A DNA stretch of 64,000 nucleotides from Byssovorax sp. (GCA_025362495.1 JANYGI010000040.1:1-64000); one strand, 5' to 3'. Numbered from the stretch's first letter, positions 8,781 to 19,041 are shown. Notes: generated by a model from the letters alone, not told the origin. Numbers and translations are program-made.

Positions 8781-10274
8781 TCAACCCTTGGTGGCAGTCG
8801 CGACGATCGCCCTGCGGATCCAGGCCCGAGGCGCGCTCTCGTCGAAGCGAACCGCGAGCCCGTCCGGCGAAACGCCGAGGCTGCGCCACATCGCCGCGAG
8901 ATCGATCGCCTCGCACCGCGCCGCCTGCGCCGCGTAGAGCTCGCTGAAGACCGGGACGCCCGTCGCCGCGTCGGCGACGGCGAGCACGCGGCTCACCGGC
9001 CACCGCGCGCCGACGTTCCCGCCCTCGGCGACGATGGCCCGCAAAGCATCGTCGAGCGATTTCTTTCCGCCGGTGCGCTCGCGAATGGCCACGTCGGCGA
9101 GGAGGCAGAAGATCGCACCACCCCAGTACACTCGCCCCCACGACGTCGCGCCGTCGAGCCCCGGCCCGCCCGGCGCCGCGAGGCCAAAGGGCATGCGGCG
9201 GTAAAGATGCGATAACGCCTCCTCCGGCGAAATGATGCCTTTGCGCGCCCGGAGCAGCGGCTCGACGTAGGTGGCGAGCCCCTCGGCCAGCCAGGCGTGC
9301 TGGCGATCGAGCAGCGGAAACGCCGTGTGCAGGAGCTCGTGGGTCAGCTCCCAGCCGCGCCCGAGCTCGGCCGCCGTGCTGTGCTCGCCGAGCGGCAAGA
9401 TCACCGAAGCTCCGCCGTTGCCGAGCGTGCGCCCGTAGCCAATCCCTCTGCCCGAGGTGGGCACGAGGAGCACGAGGGCGCTGGGCGCGGGCGGCCGACC
9501 ATAGTAATCGTGCACCAGCCGCGCCGCCCCCTGGATCCAGGCGGCGAGCCCATCGTCGGGCAGATCGAGATCCCCCGGGAGAGTGGCAATCTGGATGGAC
9601 TCGCCGCCGACGTCGATCGTGCGGAGACGGAGCGCGCCGAACGCCGTGAAGGGTGCCTTGGGGAGATCCGAGAGGTCGCCGGTGATCTCGTGATCCGGTC
9701 CGCGGAAGAGGCCAGTCGCGAACCGCTCCCCGGGCGCCTCGGTGACGTGGAGGCGAAAGGCTTGCTCGTCGGGCAAGCAGATCGGCCGGAGCAGCCACGC
9801 CGACGGAGGCGCGATGACGGCGCCGTCGTGCTCGGCGGCGACCCCGTCGGCGTCGACCGCGAGGGCGGCCTTTTCGAGGGCGAAGCGATAGCGAACGCGG
9901 CACCCCGCGGCGGGGCACGGCGGCAGGCGAAAGACGGGCGCGGTGGGCTCGTCGGCGTCGTCGGACGGCGGCGCCTCGGCGCGCGTGATCGGCTGAAACG
10001 CGCCGTCCCCGATCGCGACCTCGACCTTCTGCACGAACGGCTCGGCGCGCGGATCGACCTCGAGATCGCCCCAGGATCCCGCGGGGATCGCGATCTGCAC
10101 CGCGAGCTCGATCGCGCGCGCGGAGGCGACGACGTCGTAGCGCCACGGCATCGTCGGTCCGCTCGGCGAGGCGATCGCGGCGGGCGCGATCGTCGTCGAC
10201 TTCGCGGTCGTCGCGGCGATCGGCGTGGCCCCGCACGCGGCGACGATCAGCAGCGCCGGCGCGGCCCGCCTCAC
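8781..10274 (-). CDS. Gluzincin-type zinc metallopeptidase lipoprotein
   Basis: A 497-aa protein. The start is a GTG at 10274 whose GTGA overlaps the stop of the upstream gene, implying translational coupling. It opens with a short lipoprotein-like signal (RRAAPALLIVAAC). The catalytic core is HELLH (His312, Glu313, His316) followed by WLAEGLATY with Glu331 as the third zinc ligand, the spacing used by M1/M61-type gluzincins. The N-terminal 250 residues look like beta-sandwich, as in M61 (glycyl aminopeptidase-like) proteins. It probably acts in the periplasm or on the outer membrane; the substrate is unknown. An M61-like assignment is plausible but not proven. Confidence 0.7.
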   Translation of the reverse strand: MRRAAPALLIVAACGATPIAATTAKSTTIAPAAIASPSGPTMPWRYDVVASARAIELAVQIAIPAGSWGDLEVDPRAEPFVQKVEVAIGDGAFQPITRAEAPPSDDADEPTAPVFRLPPCPAAGCRVRYRFALEKAALAVDADGVAAEHDGAVIAPPSAWLLRPICLPDEQAFRLHVTEAPGERFATGLFRGPDHEITGDLSDLPKAPFTAFGALRLRTIDVGGESIQIATLPGDLDLPDDGLAAWIQGAARLVHDYYGRPPAPSALVLLVPTSGRGIGYGRTLGNGGASVILPLGEHSTAAELGRGWELTHELLHTAFPLLDRQHAWLAEGLATYVEPLLRARKGIISPEEALSHLYRRMPFGLAAPGGPGLDGATSWGRVYWGGAIFCLLADVAIRERTGGKKSLDDALRAIVAEGGNVGARWPVSRVLAVADAATGVPVFSELYAAQAARCEAIDLAAMWRSLGVSPDGLAVRFDESAPRAWIRRAIVATATKG

Positions 10275-11035
10275 GCCGCGAGCTGCGCGACGATCTCGTC
10301 GTGGAAGGTGCGAAAGATCGACTCGGTCGGCCACGCGGGGGCGCTCGCGAGGAGCGTCATCGCGCGCTGCCGATCGCCGTGGTCGACGGCGATCACCGCG
10401 GCGGCGTAGCGCATGGCCCAGAACACGAGCGGGCTCGCCTCGCTGGCTTGCTCGAGGCGCTCGCGATCGCCGTCCTTGCTCTGGTGGGCGAACGCGCGAG
10501 CGAGCGCGCCGACCGCGATGCGAAGGAGCACGACGCGATCGCGGAGCGCCCCGCGACGCGGCGGGAGCGGGAGCCGTTCGAGGCGCGCGGCCTGCTCGAG
10601 CGCGCTGTCGCGATCGCCCTCGAACGTGAGGAGAATCGCCTCGAGGAAGAGGCGATGCTCGAGCGCGGCTTCCCACGCGGGCCCGCGCTCGGCGGTCGCC
10701 ATCGCGGCGCGCGCCTGGCCGACCCAGCCGTACGCGGCGAACGCGGTCGCCGTCATCAGCGGCGCCATCGTCGCGGGGTGCGCGATGCGCGTGAACGACG
10801 GCGCCCAGCGCGCGAGGACCGACTGCACGTTCCCCGATCGCAGGAGCCGCCGCAGCCGCCGCCGCGCGAGCCAGCGCGATCCGACGAAGGCGAGGAACCC
10901 GCCGAGCCCGGCCGCCGCGAGCAGCGGCTGATGCCAGGCGAAGCGCAGCGTCCCGGCCGCGAGCGCCGCGGAGGCGACGAACGCCACGGTCTGAAGCCAG
11001 CGACCGGAGCGAGGTTCTTCGGGCAGCGGATCCAC
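10271..11035 (-). CDS. Membrane-anchored helical protein coupled to the metallopeptidase
   Basis: A 254-aa protein with two hydrophobic segments near residues 14-31 and 36-52, then an Arg-rich turn and a long helical C-terminal domain that looks like a degenerate TPR or HEAT array (AAYGWVGQARAAMATAERG, RDSALEQAARLERLPLP). GTG at 11035 is preferred because sequence upstream in that frame runs antisense through the SRP RNA. Its stop overlaps the GTG of the metallopeptidase, so the two are likely made in a fixed ratio. It could anchor or regulate the peptidase; this is inference from gene order. Confidence 0.6.
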   Translation of the reverse strand: MDPLPEEPRSGRWLQTVAFVASAALAAGTLRFAWHQPLLAAAGLGGFLAFVGSRWLARRRLRRLLRSGNVQSVLARWAPSFTRIAHPATMAPLMTATAFAAYGWVGQARAAMATAERGPAWEAALEHRLFLEAILLTFEGDRDSALEQAARLERLPLPPRRGALRDRVVLLRIAVGALARAFAHQSKDGDRERLEQASEASPLVFWAMRYAAAVIAVDHGDRQRAMTLLASAPAWPTESIFRTFHDEIVAQLAA

Positions 11036-11147
11036 GAGGGACCTAGCGTACGAACGCCGGCGTCGAAAACAAGCGAACTGGGATCTCGACAGACCGAAGC
11101 GCCTGGAGTAGAAGCGTCTGGTCTCCCGGTGAAGAGCCGGAGCATAT

Positions 11148-11226
11148 GGGTCCGCCGACAGCGCGCTGTGAACCCCGCCAGACCCGGAAGGGAGCAACGG
11201 TAGCAGAAAGCGAGTGTGGCGGACCC
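11148..11226 (+). ncRNA. ffs: Bacterial signal recognition particle RNA (4.5S type)
   Basis: The hallmark SRP domain IV core is present: GTGAACCCCGCCAGACCCGG, then AAGGGAGCAACGGTAGCAG, with the internal loops that bind Ffh. The terminal helix closes with GGGTCCGCC (11148-11156) pairing with GGCGGACCC (11218-11226). A T-rich run (TTTCCTTATTTTTC) follows and probably terminates transcription. The true 5' end may be about 25 nt further out: TCGACA at 11086 and TAGAAG at 11109 are a weak candidate promoter. This is the small, Alu-less SRP RNA that pairs with Ffh and FtsY for membrane-protein targeting. Confidence 0.9.
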
Positions 11227-11300
11227 TTTCCTTATTTTTCTCCCGTCCGGAGCTCGACAACGATCCGGGAGCCGCGCGCGGAACGCAGCCTGGAGCCGGG

Positions 11301-11400
11301 GAGCGTGCGCAGATCACGGCGCGGGGGCCGGTGAGCGCGCCCAGATCACGGCCCGGGGGCCGGCGAGCGCGCGCCGATCACGGCCCGGGGGCCCGCCGCG
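11301..11400. repeat. Three-copy tandem repeat with 32-bp period
   Basis: Units starting GATCACGG at 11312, 11344 and 11376 are exactly 32 bp apart, preceded by a partial unit (GAGCGTGCGCA). The consensus contains GATCACGGCCCGGGGGCC followed by GGCGAGCGCGC. A 32-bp period is not a multiple of three, so this is not coding. It lies between the SRP RNA terminator region and the end of dapB. Confidence 0.8.
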
Positions 11401-11407
11401 CGTGCTC

Positions 11408-12193
11408 TCAGCCGCGCAGCAGGTCGGCCATCGTGTAGCGGCCCGCCGGCTTGCCGTGCAGGAACCTCGCTGCGCGGAGAGCGCCGCGCGCGAAGAGGTC
11501 GCGGTTCGTCGCGCGATGCGTGAGCTCGAGGCGCTCGCCGTGGCCGAGCAAGTGGATCGTGTGGTCGCCGATCACGTCGCCGCCGCGCATGGCGAGGACA
11601 CCGATCTCATCGGGTTTTCGTGGGCCGACGTTGCCTTCGCGGCCGGCGACGCGGTGGAGCTCGCCGCGGGCTTCCTCGACGGCGAGGCGCAGGCGCTCGG
11701 CGGTGCCGCTCGGCGCGTCGATCTTCGCGCGGTGGTGGGTCTCGACGATCTCCACGTCGAAGCCGAGGCCGAGCTTCTGCACGGCGAGCGTGACGAGCTC
11801 GGCGAGGACCTGCACGCCGAGGCTGGTGTTCGCCGCCCAGAGCACGGGGACGATCTTCGCGGCCTCGTCGAGCAGCCGCTCGCCCGTCGCGTCGAGGCGC
11901 GTGGTGCCGCTGACGACGGCGATCTTCTCGCGCATCGCCAGCTTGAGCAGGTGCGGCAGCGCCGCGGGCTGCGAGAAGTCGATCACCACGTCGGAGCCGA
12001 GCAGGCCCGAGGCCGCGTCGGCGGTGACGATGGTACCGACGGCGCCTGCGCCAGCGATCTCGCCCGCGTCACGACCGAGGCCGGCCGATCCCGACGAGGC
12101 GATCGCCCCGACGATCGAGATGCCCTCGCTCGCGGCGATGCGCGTCACCGCTTGCCCCATGCGCCCCGTGACGCCGTGGATCGCGAGGCGCAT
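11408..12193 (-). CDS. dapB: 4-hydroxy-tetrahydrodipicolinate reductase
   Basis: A 261-aa cytosolic enzyme of the diaminopimelate/lysine pathway that reduces the DapA product with NAD(P)H, supplying peptidoglycan cross-links and lysine. Visible features are the dinucleotide-binding GVTGRMGQ (residues 7-14), GTT near 96-98, and the catalytic block ETHHRAKIDAPSGTA with His153, His154 and Lys157. The length is normal for the family. The ATG at 12193 overlaps the dapA stop (ATGA), so dapA and dapB are translationally coupled, with dapA first. Confidence 0.95.
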   Translation of the reverse strand: MRLAIHGVTGRMGQAVTRIAASEGISIVGAIASSGSAGLGRDAGEIAGAGAVGTIVTADAASGLLGSDVVIDFSQPAALPHLLKLAMREKIAVVSGTTRLDATGERLLDEAAKIVPVLWAANTSLGVQVLAELVTLAVQKLGLGFDVEIVETHHRAKIDAPSGTAERLRLAVEEARGELHRVAGREGNVGPRKPDEIGVLAMRGGDVIGDHTIHLLGHGERLELTHRATNRDLFARGALRAARFLHGKPAGRYTMADLLRG

Positions 12194-13095
12194 CACCGCG
12201 CCGCCTGCGCTTCGAAGCGCGCGATCGCCTCGGCGATCTGACGGCGCGCGCCTTCGCTCGCCGGCACGAGCGGGAGGCGCACCGAGTCGCGCATCTTGCC
12301 CATCGCGGCGAGCGCGGCCTTGGCCGGCGCGGGGTTCGGCTCGACGAACATCAGCGCGTGGATCTCGAGGAGCGACAGGTGCGCCGCACGCGCGCGATCC
12401 CAGGCGTTTTCTCGGATGAAACCCGTCACGTCGCTCACCGCGCGCGGGAGCACGTTGGCCGTGACGCTGATGACGCCGCTCGCGCCCGAGGCCATCATCG
12501 GGAGCGTGAGCGCGTCGTCGCCGCACATCACCGTGAGCCTCGCGCCGAGGCGACGCTTGAGCTCCTGGCAGCGGAGAACGTTGGCCGTCGCGTCCTTGAT
12601 CGCGACCACGTTCGACGCGGCCTCGCAGATGCGCACGGTCGCGTCGGCGCCGAGGTCGACGACCGATCGCCCCGGCACGTTGTAGAGAATGATCGGGCTC
12701 GGCACCGCGCGCGCGACCGCCAGCACGTGCTCGCGCAGGCCGTCCTGCGAGGGCTTGCTGTAGTACGGCATCACGACCATCACGCCGTCGGCGCCGGCCT
12801 CGATCGCGGCCTTCGACGCGGCGATCGTCTTCTTCGTGGAGAACGATCCCGTCCCCGCGTAGACCGGCACGCGGCCCTTCGCGGCGGCGACGACGCGCTT
12901 GATCACGAGGACCTGCTCGTCGTCGTCGAGCGTGGGTGTCTCGCCGGTGGTCCCGCACGGGACGAGGCCGGAGACGCCGCCCTGGATCTGATCCTCGACG
13001 AGCCGGTCGAGCGCGGCGAGATCGACGTCACCCCCATCGGCGGAGAACGGGGTGACGATCGCGGTCCAGGTGCCATCGATGCGGTGCGTTGTCAT
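12193..13095 (-). CDS. dapA: 4-hydroxy-tetrahydrodipicolinate synthase
   Basis: A 300-aa class I aldolase that condenses pyruvate and aspartate semialdehyde. The expected residues are visible: PCGTTGETPTL around 47-56 (pyruvate-binding Thr pair), the proton-relay Tyr138 in ILYNVPGRS, and the Schiff-base Lys167 in AIKDATAN. The start at 13095 (MTTHRIDGTW) gives the normal family length; an in-frame ATG at 13134 would add 13 atypical residues. First gene of a two-gene dapAB operon. It diverges from nuoI, 201 bp away. Confidence 0.95.
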   Translation of the reverse strand: MTTHRIDGTWTAIVTPFSADGGDVDLAALDRLVEDQIQGGVSGLVPCGTTGETPTLDDDEQVLVIKRVVAAAKGRVPVYAGTGSFSTKKTIAASKAAIEAGADGVMVVMPYYSKPSQDGLREHVLAVARAVPSPIILYNVPGRSVVDLGADATVRICEAASNVVAIKDATANVLRCQELKRRLGARLTVMCGDDALTLPMMASGASGVISVTANVLPRAVSDVTGFIRENAWDRARAAHLSLLEIHALMFVEPNPAPAKAALAAMGKMRDSVRLPLVPASEGARRQIAEAIARFEAQAAR

Positions 13096-13296
13096 CGTGC
13101 CGAGACCATGAGCGCGCACACGGAATGACGTCAAGTTTTGGGTCCCTGGAAAGCCGTGCGCGAGCCGACCTCCCTCGCGCAGATTGATCCGGCGCCCTTT
13201 CGTGAAATCCGGGGCCCACTCTGCTAGCCTGGCCGCCTCGGCGGGTTGACCCTATGGCCTTCCCGGCCCAGCCTGCCGCCTCCGGAGCCCCTTCGC

Positions 13297-14319
13297 ATGG
13301 ATCTCTCCCAGTACATCAAGAGCATCGCCAGCGCCGCCCGGACGACCCTCGAGGGCATGGCGGTGACGTTCTCCCATCTCTTCCGGGAGCCCATCACCGT
13401 CCAGTATCCCGACAAGACGGATCGCCCGATCACGGAGATGCTCCCCCCGCGCTACCGCGGCTTCCTCGAAGTGCAGATGGACATCTGCACCGGCTGCAAG
13501 CGCTGCGAGCGCGCCTGCCCGATCGAGTGCATCGCGATCGACCTCGTGAAGGATCCGTCGACGAAGAAGCAGGCCATGAGCCGCTTCGACATCGACATGG
13601 GCAAATGCATGTACTGCGGCCTCTGCGTCGAGGCCTGCAAGTTCGAGTCGACGGGCGCCATCCGCCACACGCGCGAGTTCGAGGGCGCCGCGCCCACGCT
13701 CGATCACCTCACGTTTCGCTTCATCCACGACGACCAGCTCATCCCGCTGTGGAAGGCCCCGAAGGACCTCGGCGAGGTCCCCGTCGGCGAGTACGGCCCC
13801 CACGCGCGCGAGGCCCGCGAGCGCGCGATGCGCGACAACCCCGCCCAGCTCGAAGAGCTCCGCGCCATCTGGCGCAAGCAGAACGCGACCGGCGGGAAGA
13901 AGAAGGCCTCCGGCAAGAAGCAGGGCAAGGTCCAGATCGCTCCTGAAAAGATGGAGAAGATCAAGCCCACCGTCCTCGCGACGCCGAAGGGCAACGTCGA
14001 CAAGTTCGCCCGCCTGCTCGAGACGCTGACCGCGCAGACCGACTGCGGCGCGTGCGGCTACCCGACTTGCTACGAGTACACGACGGCCATGGCCGCCGGC
14101 GCCGACCACGATCCCTCGAAGTGCGAGCCCGGCGGCGCCGAAGCGACGGCCGATCTCGGCTACGCGATGGACGTCTACTGGAAGGGCCCCGAGGCCGCCG
14201 ACGCCGCGGCCAAGGGCCAGGCCGACGCCCCCGGCATCGCCCCCGCCGTCGATGGGGCCGCGGCGCCGCTCCCGCCCGTGCCCACGGTCGACGCGGTCGA
14301 CGCTGGCGCTCCGGCCTGA
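13297..14319 (+). CDS. nuoI: NADH-quinone oxidoreductase subunit I with extra C-terminal Fe-S domain
   Basis: A 340-aa complex I subunit. Two ferredoxin-type 4Fe-4S sites carry electrons in the peripheral arm: C64-C67-C70-C74 (CTGCKRCERAC) and C104-C107-C110-C114 (CMYCGLCVEAC). NuoI is usually 150-250 aa; this one continues through a Lys-rich linker into a third cluster module, DCGACGYPTCYEY with Cys250, Cys253, Cys258 and Cys276, the pattern of the PF04060 Fe-S domain known from RnfB and corrinoid proteins. An Ala/Pro tail follows. The ATG at 13297 has GGAG upstream. nuoJ and nuoK follow in the same direction. Confidence 0.9.
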   Translation: MDLSQYIKSIASAARTTLEGMAVTFSHLFREPITVQYPDKTDRPITEMLPPRYRGFLEVQMDICTGCKRCERACPIECIAIDLVKDPSTKKQAMSRFDIDMGKCMYCGLCVEACKFESTGAIRHTREFEGAAPTLDHLTFRFIHDDQLIPLWKAPKDLGEVPVGEYGPHAREARERAMRDNPAQLEELRAIWRKQNATGGKKKASGKKQGKVQIAPEKMEKIKPTVLATPKGNVDKFARLLETLTAQTDCGACGYPTCYEYTTAMAAGADHDPSKCEPGGAEATADLGYAMDVYWKGPEAADAAAKGQADAPGIAPAVDGAAAPLPPVPTVDAVDAGAPA

Positions 14320-14430
14320 AGCTCTCGCGCGTTCAGTGCGCCGCGCGACGGATCACGACCCTTCCGTCGCCTTCGCTGCTGCGCGGTACTTGAACGCGTC
14401 GCGCCGCTCAACTAACGTCCGCCCCGCATC

Positions 14431-14946
14431 ATGCCCCCCCTCAGCGCAGTCGCCTTCCTCGCTCTCGCGGCGCTGACGCTCGGCTCGGCCGGGATCGTCG
14501 CGTTCTCGAAGAACATCATCCACTCGACGCTCGCCCTGCTCGGCACGTTCATGGGCATCGCGGGCCTCTACATCACGCTCTCGGCCGACTTCCTCGCCGC
14601 GACGCAGATCCTCGTCTACGTGGGCGGCACGCTGACGCTGATCCTCTTCGCCGTCATGCTCACGAGCCGGATCGAGGACATGAAGGTATCGAACCCGCAG
14701 ACGGGGATCCCCGTCGCGTTCGGCCTCACCACCGTCGTGCTCCTCGTGCTCGGCAAGGTCGCGACGGGCACCGCGTGGCCCTCGGAAGCGAAGGCCGCCG
14801 TGCCCTCCACCGCCAAGCTCGGCCATGCGTTCCTCGGTGAGTTCCTGCTCCCGTTCGAGGTCGGCTCCGTCGTCCTCCTCGCCGCGATGATCGGCGCCGT
14901 CGTGCTCGCTCGTCGCGCCGTGAAGCGCACCTGGGAAAAGGAATAA
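14431..14946 (+). CDS. nuoJ: NADH-quinone oxidoreductase subunit J
   Basis: A 171-aa integral membrane subunit of complex I with about five transmembrane helices. The characteristic TM3 region is clear: FLAATQILVYVGGTLTLILFAVML, with the pi-bulge-type Tyr/Gly stretch. The usual NuoJ start LALAALTLGSAGIVAFSKN and the C-terminal helix FEVGSVVLLAAMIGAVVLARR fit the family. It lies 111 bp after nuoI and 5 bp before nuoK, so all three probably form one transcript. Confidence 0.95.
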   Translation: MPPLSAVAFLALAALTLGSAGIVAFSKNIIHSTLALLGTFMGIAGLYITLSADFLAATQILVYVGGTLTLILFAVMLTSRIEDMKVSNPQTGIPVAFGLTTVVLLVLGKVATGTAWPSEAKAAVPSTAKLGHAFLGEFLLPFEVGSVVLLAAMIGAVVLARRAVKRTWEKE

Positions 14947-14951
14947 GCGCC

Positions 14952-15260
14952 GTGGAAATCGGACTCATCGAGTACCTCAGCGTCTCCGCGGTGCTCTTCG
15001 GCCTCGGCCTCTTCACCGTGATGACGCGCAAGAACGCGGTCGGAATCCTCCTCGGGGTCGAGCTGATCTTGAACGCGGCCGCGCTCAACTTCGTCGCCTT
15101 CAACCACTTCATCGCCGGCGGCGTCTCGGGCCAGGTGTTCACGGTGTTCATCATCGTGCTCGCCGCGAGCGAAGCGGCGATCGCTCTCGCCATCGTGCTG
15201 CAGGTGTACCGGAACTACCGGAGCATCATGGCCGATCGCATGACGGCCCTGAAGAACTAG
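14952..15260 (+). CDS. nuoK: NADH-quinone oxidoreductase subunit K
   Basis: A 102-aa, three-helix membrane subunit in the proton-translocating chain of complex I. The conserved acidic residues lie in GVELILNAAALNFVAF (the Glu of TM2) and AASEAAIALAIVL (the Glu of TM3), as in all NuoK/MrpC proteins. The start is GTG at 14952, five bases after the nuoJ stop. nuoL, M and N do not follow, so the rest of complex I must be elsewhere in the genome. Confidence 0.95.
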   Translation: MEIGLIEYLSVSAVLFGLGLFTVMTRKNAVGILLGVELILNAAALNFVAFNHFIAGGVSGQVFTVFIIVLAASEAAIALAIVLQVYRNYRSIMADRMTALKN

Positions 15261-15708
15261 CCCCACCCTCGGCGCCGCTCGTCGCGCGCGGCTCGAGCTC
15301 CGGCTCCGCGCTCCTCGCCTTCACCACCTCGCGCTCGCCGAGCGCTCATCCACGCGCCCGGGCGTGATCGATCCGATCATGCTCGATCGCCGCGTGCGCG
15401 TGCTCGGCCCGCGCTCGGCGCCTAGCGATCGCCGGGGCTTGCTCGCGGGCTGGGCCGCGATCACGCCGACGGTGATCCTGCCGCGGCTCCCGTCGCCGAT
15501 CGGCTTTCGCTTCCTTCCGCCGATTCCCGCGGAAGACGTGACCATTCTTCCGACGATGCGCCCCACGATCACCTCGTCGGCGCGCCCGGGCGAACGCTGC
15601 GCCACGAGGACCATCGCACGCGCTCCGAGCACGGCTCCGTCGGCTCCCGACCCCTCGTCAGGGACGCGTGACCTTGCGAGGTGCCTCCCGGGGCCCCACC
15701 TTGTCGCC
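15261..15708. other. 448-bp spacer after nuoK without a supported gene
   Basis: Open frames exist on both strands because of the high GC content, but none has a recognisable domain, ribosome-binding site or protein-like composition. Short GC-rich hairpins are likely; I see no clear terminator. Confidence 0.4.
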
Positions 15709-15966
15709 ATGCAGTCATTTGCGAAAGCCGATCTGGTGGGCTTCCTGGAGCTTCAAGTGGGCTCGATGGCGATCCAGGTCCCGATCCGTCACGCCGATCC
15801 CGGCGTCGGCTCGGACGGCCCGATCCCTCTGGCGACATTCCAGGCCGAGGGCAGCCACTGCGCGATCCTGATCCGCGGTGACTCCTCGTCCCGCGCCGTC
15901 GAGAGGGCCGTGGGCGAGGTGGCAAAGGAAGCCCTCGCGCACCTGTCGCGCAAGCTCCTGAACTAG
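15709..15966 (+). CDS. Small hypothetical protein
   Basis: An 85-aa protein (starts MQSFAKADLVGFLELQVG). It has regular alternating strands, a sharp Gly/Asp turn and a C-terminal amphipathic helix ending LAHLSRKLLN, so it looks like a small alpha/beta domain rather than noise. No signal, membrane segment or metal motif. The start at 15709 is chosen because upstream sequence in frame is Pro/Arg-rich and unlike protein. Not recognised; it stands alone between nuoK and a convergent kinase gene. Confidence 0.5.
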   Translation: MQSFAKADLVGFLELQVGSMAIQVPIRHADPGVGSDGPIPLATFQAEGSHCAILIRGDSSSRAVERAVGEVAKEALAHLSRKLLN

Positions 15967-16081
15967 TCGTCGCCGCGATCGCAAGCCTCACCGCGCTGCG
16001 CGTGATCCGTCACGCGCCAACACTCCTCAAGACTGAAACCGCTCGACTGCCGCCGGCGAAGACCGCGCGAGGCAAAGCTGC

Positions 16082-16128
16082 CGAGCCCCTCGCCCCTCCG
16101 GGGAGAGGGGTTGGGGTGAGGGGTTCTC
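16082..16128. repeat. GC-rich palindromic element, possible terminator
   Basis: CCCCTCGCCCCTC and GGGGAGAGGGG/TTGGGGTGAGGGG form a long near-perfect hairpin just past the stop of the kinase at 16131. Similar elements, CCCTCACCCCAACCCC by type, are scattered in many high-GC genomes. It may serve as a bidirectional terminator for the kinase and for the small gene ending at 15966. Confidence 0.55.
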
Positions 16129-16130
16129 GC

Positions 16131-18026
<1,896 letters not shown>

Positions 18027-18082
18027 CGAGACTCAGCAGGGTACGTCGGGGGCCGTCGGTATGTCGAGGTCCCCCCAGTGTT

Positions 18083-18526
18083 TCAGGGGTTGGCCGTCTG
18101 CTTTTGCTCGACGGTCTCTTTCATCAGCTCGCGCCAGTCGGCGTGTGTCAGCTCGGGGTAGATGTAGTCCCCCTCGAAATTCGTGTGGTGGAGCATGAGC
18201 CGGGCGATGTCGAAAATGAGGCCGCGCACATCTTCGCCGGCAGTGGCCCCGGCCAGCTTGTCGGCGAGGCCACGAAGGGCGTCGTGCTGCTTCACCGCGA
18301 CCTGGACCTCGGCGCCGAGGCCGCGCCCCTCGAGCTGCGGGAAGAGCGCCGACTCTTCGTAGTGGAAGTGGCGCTCCATCGGCCCGCGGATGAACGCGAG
18401 GAGGCTGGACTTCTCCGCCGCCGCGCTCTCGGGCGACCTCTTCGCGAGCTCCGCCAGGCGCGTCGCCATCTCGCGGGCTCTGTCTTCCTCGCCGAAGAGC
18501 TCGGCAAGCATCCGGTCGTATTCCAT
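18083..18526 (-). CDS. Hemerythrin-domain protein lacking the usual first histidine
   Basis: A 147-aa four-helix bundle protein. Helix 2 has HFHYEES (His53, His55, Glu57, Glu58), helix 3 has KQHDALR (His81), and helix 4 has MLHHTNFEGDYIYPEL (His113, His114, Glu118), the pattern of cation-binding hemerythrin-like proteins that bind a di-iron centre and sense or carry O2 or NO. The first helix normally supplies a His in an EHR-type motif; here it reads FGEEDRAREM, so that ligand is replaced. Diiron binding may therefore be altered. Located between two secreted/kinase genes; partners unknown. Confidence 0.8.
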   Translation of the reverse strand: MEYDRMLAELFGEEDRAREMATRLAELAKRSPESAAAEKSSLLAFIRGPMERHFHYEESALFPQLEGRGLGAEVQVAVKQHDALRGLADKLAGATAGEDVRGLIFDIARLMLHHTNFEGDYIYPELTHADWRELMKETVEQKQTANP

Positions 18527-18597
18527 GCGGTCCTGCGCCAGTCCTAGAGCACTCTGCCCGCGGGGTCGAGTTTGATCGCTCGCAAAGGGACCGGCAC

Positions 18598-19041
18598 CTA
18601 TTTGCTCTCGGTGGCGCGGGCGATCTGCGCGAGCCGGGCGACGAGGCCGTTGGCGACGGTCGTGAGGACTTGCTTTTCGAGCTCGTCCCGCGTCGAAGGG
18701 CTTCCCCCGAAGGAGATCCGCGACTTCGCGCTCGCCGATCCGACGACGCGCCCCATCATCGTGCAGCTCATCTGGACCACGTCCCCCCGCGTCTCGGTCT
18801 TCAGCTCGACGACCCGAGCGGAGAGCGTGACGCTCTTCGCCTTCTTGCCAAAGTTCGCCTTGCGTACGGCTTGATCGAGCGCCTGCTTGAGGAACTTCGT
18901 GATCCGGGCCGAGCTGTCCCCCGCGGGGACGTCGATCTTCGACCACTCGATCTTCGGCTTCGCGTTCGCCGTCGACGGAGCCGCAGTGAGGACGGTGAGG
19001 CCGAGGACGGCACTGGCGATCCAGGTTTTGACGCGGCGCAT
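18598..19041 (-). CDS. Small exported protein of unknown function
   Basis: A 147-aa protein with a Sec signal (MRRVKTWIASAVLGLTVLTAAPSTANA) and probable cleavage at ANA/KPK. ATG at 19041 is preferred over 19077 because it starts the signal directly. The mature 120 residues alternate strands and helices (SARVVELKTETRGDVVQMSC, RDELEKQVLTTVANGLVARL), similar in style to small lipoprotein-assembly or envelope stress domains, but I cannot name a family. Its promoter region is a 32-bp palindromic repeat array. Confidence 0.65.
   Translation of the reverse strand: MRRVKTWIASAVLGLTVLTAAPSTANAKPKIEWSKIDVPAGDSSARITKFLKQALDQAVRKANFGKKAKSVTLSARVVELKTETRGDVVQMSCTMMGRVVGSASAKSRISFGGSPSTRDELEKQVLTTVANGLVARLAQIARATESK

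Noticed and set aside
15321-15710. A 129-codon minus-strand protein between nuoK and 15709
   Set aside because: Arg/Gly/Ser-rich text without motifs; both strands are equally open here.
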